A stretch of 64,000 nucleotides of DNA from Siphonodentalium dalli (Eukaryota; Mollusca; Scaphopoda; Gadilida; Siphonodentaliidae): positions 180,330,011 through 180,394,010 of the forward strand of contig CP136064.1 in the NCBI GenBank assembly GCA_032622095.1, in the 5' to 3' direction. The notes beneath the pieces were generated by a model. The model saw only the letters and a program-made list of their open reading frames with translations. It searched no databases and was not told where the DNA came from. Both the position numbers and the translations under genes were made by a program. Shown here piece after piece: positions 11,701-26,700 of the stretch (the first letter of the stretch is position 1; every line of letters begins with the position of its first letter).

Positions 11701-14700
11701 CAAATAAAACCACAATTATATGAAATAAAATATCACAATTGCGACAATAAACGGATATTTTCCGCAGAAGACATGCTATTTTATCTGAAACCCACATCAG
11801 TTGTGAATTTAAAACGGTAATTTAATGCGAAAAGAGACATTTACCTCAATGTTTACAATTTTTTAAAAGTATGCGAACTCGGATGACCTCGCGAACTGTG
11901 TTCGGCATTTTCTGTTGAAAATATTCCGTAGATTTTGGACAACAACGCAAATTATGAAGAATTCTCCATTGTAATCGTAATTATGTGTGTCAATAAATAA
12001 AATAATAAATAGATTAATTAAACATTGAAGATATAAATGTAATACATTAAATAAATTACGGGGAATTACAACCCTCTCAAAGTTTAAAACAGTGTAAACA
12101 CAACGAGTATTAGAATAAATAATATGGTGCTACATTTCCCACATTTGGTGGACTTCGGCGAAATTAAGATATATACTAAGCGAACAGAGCAATATACTGC
12201 TATTGTTAAGCACACAAAAAATCAAACAAAATTTGTATAAATTTTTAACCTTAAGTTTGAAAAGTCCCACTAAAACGGAAGAACTATATTTCGAAACTGG
12301 GTGATTCGGTTCTCCGATTATTTTATCAACACAAAAGTCAAAATGCACATGGATGAAAATCACACGGATGGCAAGTCAGACACAAGAGTTCTAATTTGCT
12401 CCAATTTTGACAAGTTGCTTGCGAAAATTGTCAACAAAACTACCGTTCTGATCCTCCATTATGTCATTAAGTTTTTAGTGCGGGAATTGTTCTGAAAGCA
12501 CATAGAAAACTGGACTTTCGGGCGATCGGTTTTCGCCATTTTTGTTCGGAAAACCCGCACTATATATAGAAACGGAAAGTAGAATTCCCAGAACAAACAG
12601 CGGATTATGCCAAACTTATTCGGACCACTTCGGCTTTCGGTTAAAACGTAAACAAACAGAGAAACAAATCGATGTTTATGGCAATCAACCGGAATATTCT
12701 ATGTGTAATTTAACATTAAAGTTAGATTATTATACACCATTATGACCATAAGATGTAAGCCTTTCCGATGTATATAGCATCATGTATTGATTTGCTAGGT
12801 AAATCGAGTAAAATACACCACAAATTCCCGCCACAGATCGTGGGCGTAACTCGTGTGATAGGATTGGTATACAAGCGGTCTTGGACTAAACACCAGCATC
12901 GCCATCCCAATATCTTAGCTGGTTTTAGTACAAGAAGACTTGGACTATTGTTATGCCTGATCCAATAATTCAATTCAAGATTCGATGCGATTCAGAATCA
13001 TTGACTGATTCGATTCGAGATTCGATTCAAAATGAAAATGTCCTATGTATTTGCTACATATAGTTTGTTGCTTTGGTTATTTATCGTGTGAATAAATCTA
13101 AGAATGTCTAAGCAGAGTATGTGTTAGGTGAAAGTTAATGTCATGTCTCGGGTCTCATGCCAGAAAAAAAACAAGGTTGGTATGTTATTTTTAGGTTGTT
13201 TTTTTCTTCATTTATTTACCTTTTTTATGTAGTTTTTCTAGTCTTTAGAATTTCACAGAATATCATATTCAACCTGGTAAAGACAAACATTCTCGATGGC
13301 GGCAGCTGTTGCCTTAGCATTCTCTCTATACTAATTTTAAAATATCAGGATGTTTCGAAACTGTTCACAGTGTTGTCATAAATTGATAAGTAGAAGATTA
13401 TTCATAGGAGTTGCCATAGAGCATATATGTTTTGAAAAGTGTGTATAACAGCTCTGAGCTCTACATTAAAGTCGACAGTGTACATAAAAGAGACCATCCA
13501 TTCTTTTCCCCTGGATCTAATCTACAAAACTGTCTACACATGTACATGTATGCCCCAGATTTCCGATAATTCAGTAGCCTATATCGTGAATGTTTACCCG
13601 TCATAATTACAAGCCATTTAAAGGTACGGTTGGCCTTGGCGGTGGGTATCCTGTGAAAATATTTCCACCCATCAAAAAACGCTACAAACAGAAAGAACAT
13701 TAAAATGTAGATAGACTTTGTCCGTATACAAATAAGAAATATCGCATAAACAGTATGTTATTGTCATATGTTTGATTATTGTTATGTAAACATGAGCATA
13801 AAAAGTTACTTTTCTGGTGTTTGTTTATATTATGAGGGTAAACATAAAGAGCGTTCTTTGTTGGTGAATTCCTGATATGGAACTGATAAAGAGCGTTTAT
13901 GCCATTTGTGTGTGATTAGCCAGTAACACTGTGTTGTCTTCTGCAACACAATCAGGCTCTTGCTTAGGTAAAATAAAGTAAATCTTTATGATAACATGCT
14001 GTTTACGCGATGGTCATGGTATATATGAACGAAACTGTATGCGTTTTAATGTTTTTCTGTTTACGGTGATTGGAACAAATATGAATATTTTCGACAACTA
14101 AGGCCGCACGTGCCTTTAAACATATTGAGGTGGATACTCAATTTTGAAATAACTACTTTTACAATGAATGCAATATTTCCGCTAAAGGAAGCCGTTCACA
14201 CTGAACTATATGGATATATGTCCTGCGTTTGTAAAACCATAGTAGAAAAGGGATTAACTTTTTTGTGGTCGCCTACGATACCTCGCGGTCTTCAGTGGCT
14301 TGCTCGGATTAGTCACGCATGCGCAGTCCCAATATAACCGAATGAATTCGCCAGTTTATTTTCTGCTACGAAACCGAACGGAAGTCTAAGGGAGTATTTT
14401 TCCGAATTTGTCGTTTAACAACTAGACAACAAATTCAATTTATCGATACAATAATTACTGGTCGCCTACGCGTTAGTTTTTAGAATTATTGTTTCGAATT
14501 CACGGACCGTTTCGCTTCAAACATACAATTGTTCCGTGTTTTCGAACAGGCGGCTGACTTAAAATTTTCGAATCTGAAAATCGACATTTCGCCATAATCA
14601 GCCGCCATTTCAAGGCCTTACGAGGCGCATAGATTATTGTGAACAATTCATCTATGTAATTATTATAGAACCTATAAGGTATGATATAATTTGTCAGATA

Positions 14701-17700
14701 TAAATGCCACGTGATTCGCTACCGGAAGTCTCCTAATTTCGTGGGAATTTATTTACGCGTGGACATTTATTTAGCAATAATTACCATCGCTACTGACGCT
14801 ATCTATCATAATGTTATGAACTACATTCTTTCTCATAATACTTTGTTGTTTTATGGTTCAATACAACTGATCCAGATGTGTTGGTCACATTTGAACTTAA
14901 AAGTTGATTACAATTTACATCTGGGTTTATCAATTCAATGTAAAAACAGTAGTGTCATTATTACTTTAATAAATTGACAGAGATTGATATTGGACAAGTG
15001 TTATAATTATGTTCATGGTTTGATTCTCGTAACGGAGCATCACCTTCAATGTAACAATCTCAGCCATGTGCTAGCGGACCGGGGATCGCACCCTGGTCAG
15101 GGTATTCTGACAGAAATCAGAACTCGGTCCGATACCAAGTTTGTCAGGCTAACAAGTCCCATTCGAGATTACTGAATAAAATCCGAATGCAAATGCCGAC
15201 TTTCCCCATTACAACACTTGTTCAGGTATGTTGTCGTGGGTGCACTACGCTGTGCGATCGGGTGTGGACAATAAAAACTTAATGGCTGACACATGTACAC
15301 ACCTAGGTGTGTGCATGTTACAGAACACTACTGGAGTCGCTAGATCTCATCTAAACAACATGCTTTCACAAAATACTTTGTGTTTTCTGTTTTAATACTG
15401 TCACACATGTCTCCTATGATTTAGATGTGTTGGTCGACGCTTGAAGTTATCAGACTACAGTTTATCAATATCAGAAAAATAATGACTGTTGTCGTACTAA
15501 GATTTGTTAGTTATATGGCTGGAAATGGTAAAATATGTCATGTCGAAATTAACACCACCATTGCAATGCAATGTCTTATAAAACCAATAGTCCTATTATA
15601 TTCATATCATTTTGCAATACTGAGACGTAACAGTGGCCAGTTCTATCAAAATGATAACCAGATTGGTACCAACGAGTGAGAGGATCGACATATTTTGCAT
15701 TCATTCGCGCTCAAATAAGATTAGTTCTTCGAAATCGGTGGCATGTCGTGCAAATTATTTCACAATAAACATGGTTGATTTAAGGCAGATGGCTGTCTGA
15801 CTATCTTGGCGAACAGAATAAGGGAATTATGTAGGTTATATTAAATTTAACACGACATTTAAGCATTCTTGGCACTCTAAATGGCTATTGTCACAAAATG
15901 CGACCGCGAATTTAAAAATTAATCAATTAACCAATTCGGATATATATCCCATCAAATAACTCATGTTGATACGAATCGTTAGTTAACCCCTATCAACGAG
16001 GCGTGGTTACATGAACGGAGCTACTGGTACATTATGTATCATGTATACCGTTCTAAAAGTAAGTATAAATGGATCTCATTGACCAATAGCAATTGCTACC
16101 CAGTCCGCAAGAGGACATCTCCAGCAAATTATCAAACCGTCACATCATACAGGTTCGTTCAGTTTCATCATTACGTAATAGACTCGTTGAATTTTGTATT
16201 CTAACATTTACCGGATTATTTACCATGACACATATTTCGCACACAAGGAGATGGAAACCTGGTTGATTTTCATCTTGAAGTTTGTCGGCTGCTTAACGGG
16301 TGGGACGTATTTGCTTGTACTAGCAGTAGATAAGTTGCAAAGCTCTAAGCGACATTTCCAACAACAAAAATACCAGCGTTGTGGTAAATCACACAAAACT
16401 ATCAAACTATGTTCCTATATATTTCGATTGTATGTTACTCTGTATAGTATGGTACTGGAGTCTCGTGTCAGCACATGTGCACTCTTGATTTCCAGAAGTG
16501 ACTGAACAATTGCTTGTAAGATGAGGTACCCCAAATATGGACACTTATCCAATGCCAGATGAACAGTCATATTACCCATATCTCTCTATGCTGATGAGTA
16601 GGTAGGATTACTTCTGGAAGGCTGTACATTCGGAAACAGCATATAGATCGAAGTATTGGCATCAAGTTTTATCATGTAGACTGGTACATTTTGGACTTTT
16701 GGTATCCCAGTGTAAGTTTTAGCTCATTGTGACAGCAAAATGAAAAGGACGACAATTGCAATTATTTGTATACATGCTATACACAGGTTGATACCAGGAA
16801 GCGTATAATAACTTTCTAGATAAGTCCAAAAATAATGCGGTTAGGGACCTGCTGATGTCAGCAGGCCGGATGTCTGAAAACATACCATATTTTGATCATG
16901 TCCGTTCATGATTATAGCATTTTAATTCCACCCACCTGTCATGTCTAACGCCAGATGTGTTACAGTTAAATTCAAATGTATCTATAGTTATCCCACTATG
17001 CGCGACATGAGTAAACCGTGTGTAGTGCGTATCCTGATATTATATTGTGGTAGTGTTTGATGTGCAAATGAGTAAAACAAAATGGGATCATGAGTTTTTG
17101 TGTAATTTGTCGCTGCATCTCAGAAATGACATATAGCAACAACTTCTGTGCAGACCAGAATCTGATCTACGATAACTCATCCATAACAACTCCGAATTTG
17201 CTGAGCGAAATCAGTAACTGGACACGATAGCCGTAGTTTAGTATTTACTGAACAGCGTGTGAGGAACACATGCATATGTCTTTGTACAATCTGGACGATA
17301 TGGGGACGAGGAATTATTCGCCGTATTGTTTTCCGCCGGTGTAATTGCCTGTAAATACTAATATTGAATACACCCGATTGATACATTAATAACATGGGTT
17401 TTACGTTTCAAACACCAATGGTACTTGCAACAGCAGCAGGTCTCCTGATCTGAATATGACCCGTTCAGATGTAACATAACGTAGACAAGTTTACTTTTCC
17501 ACCAAGTTGGAAACAACATTTGATATTTCTGAAGGTTATCGCGTTCATATATTGCAAATAAAGCGGTCCATGGCGATCTTGTTCAACAGAAAATGCATAA
17601 TTAAGTTAGACGCACAGGAGGGATTCTCATTCTGGACATAACTATTCTTATGTTTATCACTGATCAGATAATTTTTCGGAAGATGCAAAATCTGAACTAA

Positions 17701-20700
17701 TTTGGTACGACGAGAGCTATCTTTTTTTCTGAATCTGATCTTCTTTGCGTTATTGGACACTAATCAATGAAAGAGGCGATGGTGATTTATGGTCTGGAAA
17801 AATTAACTCTGTGTTATCATGGCCGTCTTCTGTAGGTCGAAGCTATTGTACAGCAATTGCCCATTGTATATATAGCAGATTAATCAAAATCATTGCTTCA
17901 AATGTTGCTGCTTCAGTGAGTGTGAACAAATTATCATTTCTTATCGAAGTGGTCATATATATGTACAATGAGATGTTCCTTATCTAGCTTTGAAATCGGT
18001 CCCAATATTCGCCCAATCAATTCAGGGGTGTGAACCCGCATCAACCTCGTCTAGGCCAGACTTCGATAATGGTATCACGACATATCCACCTCATACGTAC
18101 CATCATATCTGGTAGCACTTGTAATAATATTCATTGAGAAAGATTGACCTTCTATTGTCGGGTTTAAGTAATTTCATATTGATTATGTCAAAGGTGACAG
18201 GCATAAATAACAATCAGGCATTCAATGTATTACCGTTACTCGGTTCTTCGTTTTAAACAATCCTGTTCATCTGTAAAAACCTCACTCAAAATTGCCACCT
18301 ATTTCAAGGGACACGGATTACTTGATCACGAATGCTCATGAATGCAAGATTCGTCAATAATGGGCACCATTCTGAAAGCAATTTTAAATAGAATTGCGCA
18401 TTGTGATGTCCCGGAGTAACATGATACAATGAATATTATACTTTGGGTTGTGTGAGACATTATATGACGGCGATAAAAGTGAAACATGACATATTTCACT
18501 ATTTATTCTGACCAACGTATTGGCAGCCATCTTGGGGTTAGTAATCCAAAAACGACATTGAATTATCGTAAATATCAAACATCTCCTCCACGCTACATTC
18601 TGCGCTTTATGGTTCCGAGAAGATGACAAAAATGGCTTTAGGTTATTTTTGGAGAAAAATAGCTAAATTTTATATACAAAAATAAGTGCCAGGAGGTGCA
18701 TCGTGTAATATTTTCAACAAGAGTTTGTAGATCGGGATATATACCTTAAACTATAGTTTAGCAGTTCATCAACGACCGCTTTGTTAGTTAAGCCATTTAA
18801 GCAAGTAATTGTGCGTTCTTACATATTTCCCAATTTCCACCTATATTGCGGCTGCCATATTGGCGGCCATTTTAGGTTAGTATGTCATTTTTTAATCCAA
18901 GGCGGAATAAAATTGCCGTATACACCAATTATCTCCACCGTTACTAATTCTTGTCTTTTTTTGCCTTCCAGAAAATAAAAAAATGCGTTTTATATATAGT
19001 TTTAGGAAAAATTCTAAAATTTCTTAAAATTTCGGGTCTGGGGGTACATTATCTATTGTTTCTAATTTTATTTTCGAGTTTGTAGACAGAAACTTATATA
19101 TTATTACATTCTTTAGCAGACTTTCAACGGCCGTTATGTTAATTAAGCCTATTGACATGTAACCGTGAGTTATGTGTGCCTTATACCACAGCATGGCGCA
19201 TCTTAACTTTAGGGGGAGGGTTGATTTTTCTGCCTGTGATAAAAAATAATACCGCTTGCAACTATAAGTTATACATCAAAATATAGCCAATTGGCAGTAG
19301 TTTCCCATGGTACAAAACAATGCGGCATATCCGTCTTACTTTACGATTTAAATGAAATGAAAGACAACGCTTAGCGTGAATCGTCATATTTGTCTCACCC
19401 AAAATATTATTTGACGTCATGACTGCAATTCCGAGATTCAATGGTTACATGTATTACCCTACTCTGATTATCGCCCCACTCACAGGTATCAAAATTGGAC
19501 GAATATTTCTTCTCAAAATGTGCGAAAATACTCTGTCAAAAATGTCGGCTTTATTTTAAAAATGCCCAATTTTTTCATCGGGTGCCTCAAGAAAACCACG
19601 CGGTGAGAAAAAAAGTCCGCCTATCTGACAAATCCAACATACGGATTCCGAAAGTTTAGTATTTACGCTAACCAAAAATGTAGGTCTCATAAATTCCCTC
19701 TCCAGGCGACACCTATGTCCATATTTGCCTGGCCTATAAAGATTCCGAGACCAAATCTAGCATCAATATCTTGAAAAATAATAGATCATTCATGTTATGA
19801 AAAAGCAAATTGCTCTTTAACCCTTTGAGTGCCAGGTCTGATTTTTGTATCAACCCATATACCCTGTGCCAATGCATTCTCTTATATATGCGAGTCGACC
19901 ATAGGTCGCCTCGCATATATAAGAGAATGCATTGGCTTAACAATTTTTTTTAATTTTTTTTTATAATTTTATAATTTTTTATAATTTTAATAATTTATTC
20001 TTATATTCTTTAACATACTTATTTTGTAGGTTTAGGGCCGATGAGATCGGCCCCTGGCACTCAAAGGGTTAAGGTATTTTGTCAGAATCATTTTAGACCA
20101 CTTGCTTCATTCTCTAATCTAAGCATGCAAAAATATCATCAATCAGCAAATTATATTCCATCAATAGAAATAAGGGGAGGGGAAACAGTACATCTTTAGT
20201 TGTCACATCACAGATGCTATAAGATAATTTCATTTGTAGTTTGGATTCAGGTCATTATAAATTCATGTCAGGCTGTATCTGTGAAGTGTTATTTTCACTT
20301 CAATATCAAGCAATATAACAGAGTGATTGATTGATGACATCATGTGGTGAACAGACTACATAAAGACAGACCAGGAATATTATGTTCTGAGGTGCATCAT
20401 GCATTACAATGTCAAACTGACAAAGTGAACTGATTATAAATTAATAAATTCTCAGCATAAGAAAGAAACCAATACTCTAGCGTTTTAATATAGAATTCCA
20501 TAATATTTATGAGTGATGGCATGCAACCATGCAAGAAACCTGTTATGTTAATATGGTGTGTGTATTTTAATTATTAATGGGGTATTCTTATTATTATTAA
20601 CTTAATGTAATTGATTTTAGCTTCAATAAAAGACAGACACCAATTGGTATGTGCCAGTCATTAATTATTTTGTGTCTGTCAAAGAAATTTTCAGAAAGTA

Positions 20701-23700
20701 TATTCTATGTGTTATGGGACAACCGAGGCATCTTTACAAAATGACATCAACTTACTCACCAGTGCCAAATAAGAGTGATGGTGCAACATTTTCAGTTGAA
20801 ATTAATAACAGTGATGGTGCTGAATTTCATATGTCCATTCGTCCGTCATTCCGTCTGGGCATATATGGCAGCCTTGGGTTATCGTATCTGAATGAAACGT
20901 AGTATGGAGTTTTGCCATCATGACTGCTTTTAAAAGAGTTTTCCCTCTTTGTTTATCTGGAAATGTTGGTTTGTTGTCCGTCATGCAGATTTCTCAGCCA
21001 TGGGATTTCAGATATGAATGAAATTTTGTATGGTGGTTTACCAACACGACTGCTTTTAAAAGAGTGCCCTGGTGGTCTGTATTTTCCTGTGCGGTGACCA
21101 ATTTCTGTCAACACATGTGTACCTTTATGCCACTGAAAGACAAACTTGTCCTAAATATGGTTTTGACTCCCAATTTCTCTTAATTTTTTGGCAATTCGGG
21201 ACAATTTTGGGCAATTCATTGGCCTAACAATATTTACCTGGACCTTGTTAGCCAGTGCATTCTCTTGTATATGTGAGGCTCCCTATGAGAGACTCGCGTA
21301 TAAAAGAGAATGCACTGGAACAAGATCTTTAATGCTGCACCAACGCAGCTTCCATCATGAAAGGGTTAAGTTATAGTCTCGACACCAGGTGAGATTTTTA
21401 TATGTGTTTTGGAGCATTTAGTTTAAATTAAATGTTAAAGGAACCCAAAGCGTGGGTAAATGCGCAAAAACATAAAAGTTTTTAGCACTAAGAACATGAA
21501 GGAATAGATAAACTTTGTACATTAATTATTGAAAGTACTCCATTAAAAAAATTCATGTGTTGAAACCATAGTTATGTTAACAAAACTGTTACAGTGATTT
21601 ATCAACAAACATTGGCATCATTGGTAGATGTAATCGTGTAGTAAAGTTCAAATATTTTATTCTGAATATATTATTTTAAGAATATTTTGAAATGCTTTGA
21701 CCTTTTCCATTGTTCACTGGCTCGTTTTGATTAAACTTTGGCATCTTATTGGACTAATTGGATATTGATTGTAGCCTCAAGTTTACATAATAATGGTTTT
21801 AATATGCGAAATCTCCATATTGGAGAGTTTTTAATAGTTAGTTAATTATTAGTTGTTTTACAGACTTTTATCAAAATTATCTTATTTCACACAAACCCAT
21901 TTTGAAGGACTCTGGTCAAGCCTGCAAATAGTGTGTCTGTCATTTATAGAATGAGGTCCCCAGAGGGTAAATTTAGTGATGCCATCTCGCACAGCGGGCT
22001 AGCATCTCCAAATTCACCCTCTGTTGACCTCATTCTGCTTCTATATAAAGGCCTCATCTTCTGGGAAGTATCTGTAGTCTCTATTAACATTGTTTTTAGT
22101 TACTTTTTCCCCCTTCTGGGAAGTTTCTATATCCCCTAATTTGCAGAAGATAAAATGCATAATCAAGGTGATTAATCGGTTATCATCACAAACTTCAAGT
22201 TGGGGACTTCAATCTGATCCTAGGTCTCTCATAGCAGTTGAGGCCTAAGCAGAATGAGGTAGACCTCATTCTACAAATAATAGACACACTATTTGCAAGC
22301 TTGCCTCTGGTCCCTTTAATTAAAGAGGAATATACATGTAGATAGGGCCCTGCGAATCGATTTGATGCGATTATAACTTTCTTTCAATTTGATTTAATCC
22401 GAAATCGGCTGTCATGATTCAAATTTTATCGAATCTTTGCCATCAGGCAGATACACATGCTGTCTTGTGCAACAATGATCTGGAATATAGACCACCCAAT
22501 TTCTGTCTGATTGAAATTTGTCCACCTGGAGTGCAGTGTTACAGGAATTGCATGACACACTGTGCGGGATAGAATCACTAAATTCACCTTCTGGGGACCT
22601 CTTACTGAAAATGACAGATACACTGTTTGCAGTCTTGCATGATGGAGCTGATATTTAACTATCCTGTCAGCAATGAATCTCCTGTTTATAGCTCAACATA
22701 TTATATTTCAGATCCATCTGGTTGAACTGGTGCATCGAATGGGTGGGAGTGTTCGTAAGGATATGACACTAAAAGTAACACATCTGGTTTCCAATTCTAC
22801 AAGAGGCACAAAATATCGAGTGAGTTGTGTTTTTCATGCAAGTAATGAGTATTGACAAATCAGTTACTTTCTAGGCCTGATTACATGGTATGATTAATTT
22901 GTTCCCGCAATTATTTTTTAAAACTTTTATTTTAACATGCAAACTATGTTTGCATGGCTATCACATGAGTCTTGTTTGTCCTGCCAAAGAAACGTTGTCA
23001 AAATAATAATGGACAAGCTAATCACGATGGGGAATCATGTATATCATGCATTCAAAATGGCCGAGGCGATCAAAAATGCGACCAGAAACAAGGAAAACGG
23101 TAATATTACATAGTATTTTGTCAGCTACTAGCAGATGCTATACTATTTTACAAACAAGCTGATACCCCATCTGTGTCCAAATTCACATTTGTTTGCTCTA
23201 ACATGCTGACCAAAGCTGTCATTCAAAGGATTCTCCTATAGAGGTATGGACTGGTGTGTTCCATGCACCTTCGACTGCCAACTTTGGTCAGAAAGTTATA
23301 GAAAACCACCGAGTATTTCCGAACAAATAAGGTATCAACTTGTTTCAAAAATAAACTAGCATATGCTCATAATAGTCAAAATGCTATGTTTTGTGTCAGT
23401 TCCTCATATATTATGTTTTTGTGCGTTTGCACTATCCTCGACCATTTTGTATGCATGGTACTCACCAGCCTCGAAACCACGTGATTTCCCACCGTGCTAA
23501 TGTTAGGTTCTAATACAAAGATTGTGACAATGTATAAGAATACATACCTGAATATAGGAACAATTTGTCTGACTGCATATTACTACCATAGTACCATTTG
23601 ACCTCTATAGATTATATCATTACATTAAACATTATCTTAGGCCAAACAAAATTATATTCTGTTTCTCAGACACCGGACTCCTCATAAAAATATGACCAAC

Positions 23701-26700
23701 TTTTTATGGCCAACTAAAAATAATAATTATAAATCATCCTTCCGCTCGGTTTCACAATGTGATGTCTACAATCTCTGTCCACTACTGACCATAAATATAG
23801 CTGGACACATTTGAAGTTGTAATTGATATTTCTTATTGCTATATCTGATAATATTAAAGTTATATTTTTGGTTTGTTGAAACTATGTACTTGGGTAGTAC
23901 AATAGACTATCACATTGAAATTAATCATGAAAAGTCATTTTTCACACCCATCAAATGTTTTTGATAATTTGTGAGTATACTTTGTACTAGAGTAGTTATG
24001 GAAATATGTTTTCTAATTTGTAACCAATGTAACAAGGTACCTTGGGATTTCTAAGAAAAAAAAATAAAAGTAACAAATGTAACATTAAAGTAACCAGAAG
24101 TAACCATTTGTACCCCGTGTACGCATGGGCCTGAAAGTAGTTCTGGGAATATGTTTTCTAATTTGTAACCAATGTAATAAGGTACTTTGGGATTTCTAAG
24201 AAAAAGAAAAAAAAAGTAACAAATATAACATTACATGTAACTAATAGGTAAAGTAATCAGAAGTAACCATTTGTACCCTGTGCACCCATGGTCCTGAAAG
24301 TAATTCAGGAAATATGTTTTCTAATTTGTAACCAATGTAACAAGGTACTTTGGGATTTCTAAGAAAAAGAAGAAAAAATGTAACAAATATAACATTACAT
24401 GTAACTAATAGGTAAAGTAAAAAAAATAAAAGTAACAAATGTAATGTTAACTAATAGGTAAAGTAACCAGAAGCAACCATTTGTACCCTGTGTACCCATG
24501 GGCCTGAAAGTAGTTCTGGGAATATGTTTTCTAATTTGTAACCTATGTAACAAGGTACTTTGAGATTTCTAAGAAAAAAAAATAAAAGTAACAAATGTAA
24601 CATTAACTAATAGCTAAAGTAACCATTAGTAACCATGTATACCCCGTGCACCCATGGTCCTGAAAGTAATTCAGGAAATATGTTTTCTAATTTGTAACCA
24701 ATGTACCCGACGTAACAACAGGGTACAAAAGTTGTGATTTTTTTCGGCGTACCATATATGCAAGTCTGTTGGTTAATTTTGTAGGTGAAAAAATAAATTA
24801 AAAAATCCTGCTTGCCTACCCATTAAAATAAAAGTGTCAGAGACACAAATAATGTGTAAACTTATATACCAATTTATGACTATTACAATGCATTCCTTTT
24901 TATATCTCTACTTTATTTCAGCAAGCATCCAGTTTTGGTCGACCAAAGATGGGTGTGAATTGGATTTTACACTTATGGTCAAACAAAGATGACCTCAACA
25001 TCAGCGCAAACGATGAATCCATGGTAAGACGGAATGAATTCTCCAATTCCACTTGAATGAATATTACATTCCACTTGAATGAATTCGTACATTCCACCTT
25101 AATGAATTCTTACATTCCATCTGAATGAATTCTCCCATTCCACTTCAATGAATTCTCCCATTCTACCTTAATGAATTCTCCCATTCCACTTGAATAAATC
25201 CTCCCATTTCACTTGAATGAATCTTACATTCCACTTGAAAGAACTCTCCCTTTCCACTTGAATAAATCCTCCCATTCCACTTGAATGAGTCTTAACCTCT
25301 TCGCTGCTATGACGTCGTAACTATTACGGACATAAAAGTGCACGCCGTGTGCTATATGGTCCGTAAGTACTACGGACCTTCTTCAGCACACCAGCAGTAG
25401 GCCATTATACAAAACTGGAACTCAGAGATTAGTGCATCGGAATAAATGTATCTCGACGTTTCAAACAGTGTATAATGTTCCACGATTGTGAACGATAATA
25501 GCTTTCAGCTGAGTCAGTATTATGGTTCTTGTGACATTCCCGCTATATTTTCCCATTGGAAAATGCCAATAACGTCAACAGCCCAGCACACGACGTCATA
25601 ACGTCATTTAGCAGCGAAGAGGTTAAATTCCACTTGAATGAATTCTTACATTCCACTTGAATTAATTCTTACATTCCATTTGAATGAATTATTACATTCC
25701 ACTTGAATGAATTATTACATTCCACTTGAATGAATTCTTACATTCCACTTGCATGAATTATTACATTCCACTTGAATGAATTCTTACATTCCACTTGAAT
25801 GAATTCTTACATTCCACTTGAATGAATTATTACATTCCACTTGAATGAATTATTACATCCCACTTGAATGAATCTTACATTCCACTTGAATGAATCTTAC
25901 ATTCCACTTGAATGATTTGGCCCATTCCACTTGAATAAACTCTTATATTCCACTTGAATTAATTGTTACATATAGCCGAGGGTTCTGTACGACTGTCCAT
26001 CTGTCCAACCTGGTGAACATTTGAGCCTTTTAACCTCTTTGCTGCTATGATGTCAATAACTAATAATGACGTAAAAGTGCACATGGTGTGCTATATGCAC
26101 ACTAGCAGTAGGCCATTATTCAAAACTGGAACTCAGAGATTGGTGTATCGGAATAGCTGTATCTCGAAGTTTCAAACAGTGTATGATGTTCCACAATTCT
26201 GAACGATAATAGCCTTTCAACTGAGTCAGTTTTATGGTTCTTGTGATATTCCCACTATATTTATCCTAAATTATCCACTGGAAGATGCAATAATGCAATA
26301 ATGGTGGTAGCACAGGTTGGGGGCAAGGATACCCACATACTGTGGGTTTCGTCTATTAATGTTTACCATTGTTTGTCCTGGATATTAGTGAAGTTTGTGT
26401 CAATACGAAAATTTCAGCTTGTAAATCTGGTTTTAATTATCAGATTGTGTTGTCCTTGGGCATGGTGATAGCACATGTAAGTAGGAAGGATACCCAAATA
26501 CTACAAGCTTTATATATGAAAAGTTCAGCTTGTAACTTGGGCATGGATCATTGGATTTCGTTGTGCTTTCAGACCTTCCCACGAGGAAAACAGAGAGAGA
26601 GCACTTATTTGCTCTCGCAATTCAGAAGACGGTGTAATTGAGCCCATAATATAATCGTAAGTTGGGTTTTTCTCAAACAAAATGTCATTTTGGGATAGAA

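Noticed and set aside
25033-25972. Regular repeats resembling a CRISPR array
   Set aside because: The 23-bp units are directly abutting with no unique spacers, and the host is a eukaryote.
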